Assembly: GCA_023439045.1 (NCBI GenBank)
Contig: JAEXOY010000047.1
Location: 1 to 15,253, forward strand
DNA: 15,253 nucleotides
Direction: 5' to 3'
From: Bacillota bacterium
GTDB taxonomy: Bacteria > Bacillota > Clostridia > Acetivibrionales > DSM-1351
The notes beneath the pieces were generated by a model. The model was not told where the DNA came from and did not search any database. It saw nothing but the letters and a program-made list of their open reading frames with translations. The position numbers were made by a program, and so were the translations under genes. Each line of letters opens with the position of its first letter. Position 1 is the first letter of the stretch. Positions 14,014 through 15,253 of the stretch are shown piece by piece.

Positions 14014-15253
14014 ATGAAAAAACTTAATAAAATTGGTTACATCGCGATAGGAATGGTTCTCACACTTATCATCGGTGCATCAACTCCTGCATTTGCAGCA
14101 TCGAAGGATATCGTTAAACAAATCACTGCATATTTTACATCTGGTGGAAAACAAATTAGTCTGGTTGTTAATGATACAAAGATTGAGAAGGATTCTAATG
14201 GTAAGGCAGTAACACCAATCATCGTTGATGGTGTAACATATGTACCAGTTAGAGCTGCAGCTGAATCCCTAGGAAAAGAAGTTATCTGGGATGGCGCTAA
14301 TGCTACAGTAAGGATTAATGACATAGGTGACACCAAGTTGAAATTACCTACTATCATCAATGATGCTAATGCAAAGGTTACTAACGTAGTTGGTAATAAT
14401 GGTATGAGGACAGACAGTATAGAGTATACATTTACTCTAGATAAGAATGCAGTTGGTGAATGGGAATTCTTTGATTGGTATTTTACAGAGGATATAGATA
14501 ACCAGTTCGACCCTAATGGCTCTCCGAATCACCCACGATCAGATATACAAAGTACAAGTATTTATGCTGATGGTACCATGATCCTACGTTGTCTTGATGC
14601 CAATAAACCATATTTAAGACAGGGATTTCATTGGACTAAAAACTATTTTGTAGATTTACAACGTGGAGATAAATATATCAATAGTTATGCTATAAGTACT
14701 ATAAATGGTAAAACTTTCATGGTAGTAGAGAGTAAGAGTGGGGACTATGGTAGGACTGGAGAAGTTACTGCGTATGATGTATATATAAAGACTTCTGATA
14801 CACCTACACCGGCTCCTAAAGTTAAGATTACAAGGGATGCTAATGGTGTTATTTCAGAATCCATGGATTACGTATTTGAAATGGATAAAGAGGTTATTGG
14901 TAAATGGGAACAGATCGACTATGTTATATACCCTGAAGATTTTAATTCGAAAGATACAACTAAAAAGAGTTATGTGCCAACTGGTACCCATAATTTCTAT
15001 GAAGATGGTAGTGTAACATCATATGGTGAAAATGGTCAGAAGTTAGGGACGGGAGAGCATGTGTGGACTAAAGGTTATATTACTAATATGGGTGCAGTTA
15101 ATACCTTTTCAGCTTATGAAATACAGAAGCTTGATGGTAAAACATTTATGTTTGTACAATGGAAAAATGGTGATTATATAACCAGAGGTGCAAGACCTCT
15201 ATACTATGTATTTATGAAAATTTCTGATACTCCAGATCCACAGTCCACTAAAT
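14014..15253 (+). CDS. secreted stalk-domain protein with two BlaR1-C-terminal-like repeats (runs across the circular join to 95)
   Basis: The start ATG 14014 has GAAGGA seven bases upstream. Residues 1-29 form a clear signal peptide (basic start, hydrophobic core GYIAIGMVLTLIIG, cleavage near AFAA). Residues 45-105 match the copper-amine-oxidase N-terminal or stalk domain (VNDTKIE, VDGVTYVPVRAAAESLG). Residues 110-265 and 266-413 are two divergent copies of one domain: GEWEFFDWY against GKWEQIDYV, YADGT against YEDGS, WTKNYFV against WTKGYIT, NGKTFMVVESKSGDY against DGKTFMFVQWKNGDY. This repeat resembles the small beta-barrel at the C-terminus of some BlaR1/M56 sensor proteins. The product is probably exported and cell-surface-associated. 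The frame is open at 15253 but closes at TAA 93-95 after circularisation, giving 413 residues. Confidence 0.85.
   Translation, partial: MKKLNKIGYIAIGMVLTLIIGASTPAFAASKDIVKQITAYFTSGGKQISLVVNDTKIEKDSNGKAVTPIIVDGVTYVPVRAAAESLGKEVIWDGANATVRINDIGDTKLKLPTIINDANAKVTNVVGNNGMRTDSIEYTFTLDKNAVGEWEFFDWYFTEDIDNQFDPNGSPNHPRSDIQSTSIYADGTMILRCLDANKPYLRQGFHWTKNYFVDLQRGDKYINSYAISTINGKTFMVVESKSGDYGRTGEVTAYDVYIKTSDTPTPAPKVKITRDANGVISESMDYVFEMDKEVIGKWEQIDYVIYPEDFNSKDTTKKSYVPTGTHNFYEDGSVTSYGENGQKLGTGEHVWTKGYITNMGAVNTFSAYEIQKLDGKTFMFVQWKNGDYITRGARPLYYVFMKISDTPDPQSTK
15161..15253. repeat. terminal direct repeat, right copy
   Basis: This is identical to 1-93. It marks the redundant overlap of a circular sequence rather than a second genomic copy. 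Confidence 0.95.

Noticed and set aside
14037..14360. 107-residue minus-strand ORF inside the stalk-domain gene
   Set aside because: It is an antisense shadow; the plus-strand frame has signal peptide, domain motifs and a ribosome site.
1..15253. CRISPR arrays, tRNA or rRNA genes
   Set aside because: I saw no regularly spaced repeats of CRISPR length and no tRNA or rRNA signatures on either strand.

Overview
The window looks like a complete circular molecule of about 15,160 bp. Bases 1-93 are repeated exactly at 15161-15253, and the reading frame that runs off the right edge continues across the join to an in-frame TAA at 93-95. AT-rich sequence, strong AGGAGG-type ribosome sites, a TnpX-like large serine recombinase and 3' pieces of the spore-coat gene cotJC point to a spore-forming member of the Clostridia. 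I see no relaxase, conjugation genes, phage structural genes or recognisable Rep protein. My reading is an integrative genetic element caught in its circular form, or a small plasmid or phage-like episome built from such parts.

Layout. Positions 14014 to 95 (across the join) encode a secreted two-repeat stalk-domain protein. Positions 300-2360 hold a decayed cotJC 3' fragment, a 43-residue ORF, an AAA_14/DUF4143 ATPase with its own promoter and terminator, and a second, intact cotJC 3' end. The minus strand from 6177 to 2380 is one operon: a small membrane protein, a P-loop ATPase with a deviant Walker A, a 49-residue protein and the serine recombinase, whose 3' end abuts the intact cotJC piece at a likely attachment site. 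A repeat-rich divergent control region (6178-6506) separates this operon from plus-strand genes.

The plus strand from 6507 to about 11726 carries an HTH-like protein, a RadC/JAB protein, a DUF932 protein, a YqaJ-family exonuclease, a probable single-strand annealing protein and several very small ORFs. This resembles the homologous-recombination module of phages and plasmids. From 11783 to 13852 the DNA is damaged accessory material: a frameshifted CFI-box C-terminal fragment, then a complete IS30-family insertion sequence in or beside a tiny ORF.

How it may work (inference): the recombinase inserts the circle into cotJC. Because the circle carries its own copy of the last ~65 codons of cotJC beside the crossover, integration would rebuild a full-length coat gene and displace the host 3' end. 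The second, decayed cotJC 3' end suggests an earlier round of insertion at the same locus, which may have brought in the ATPase cassette.
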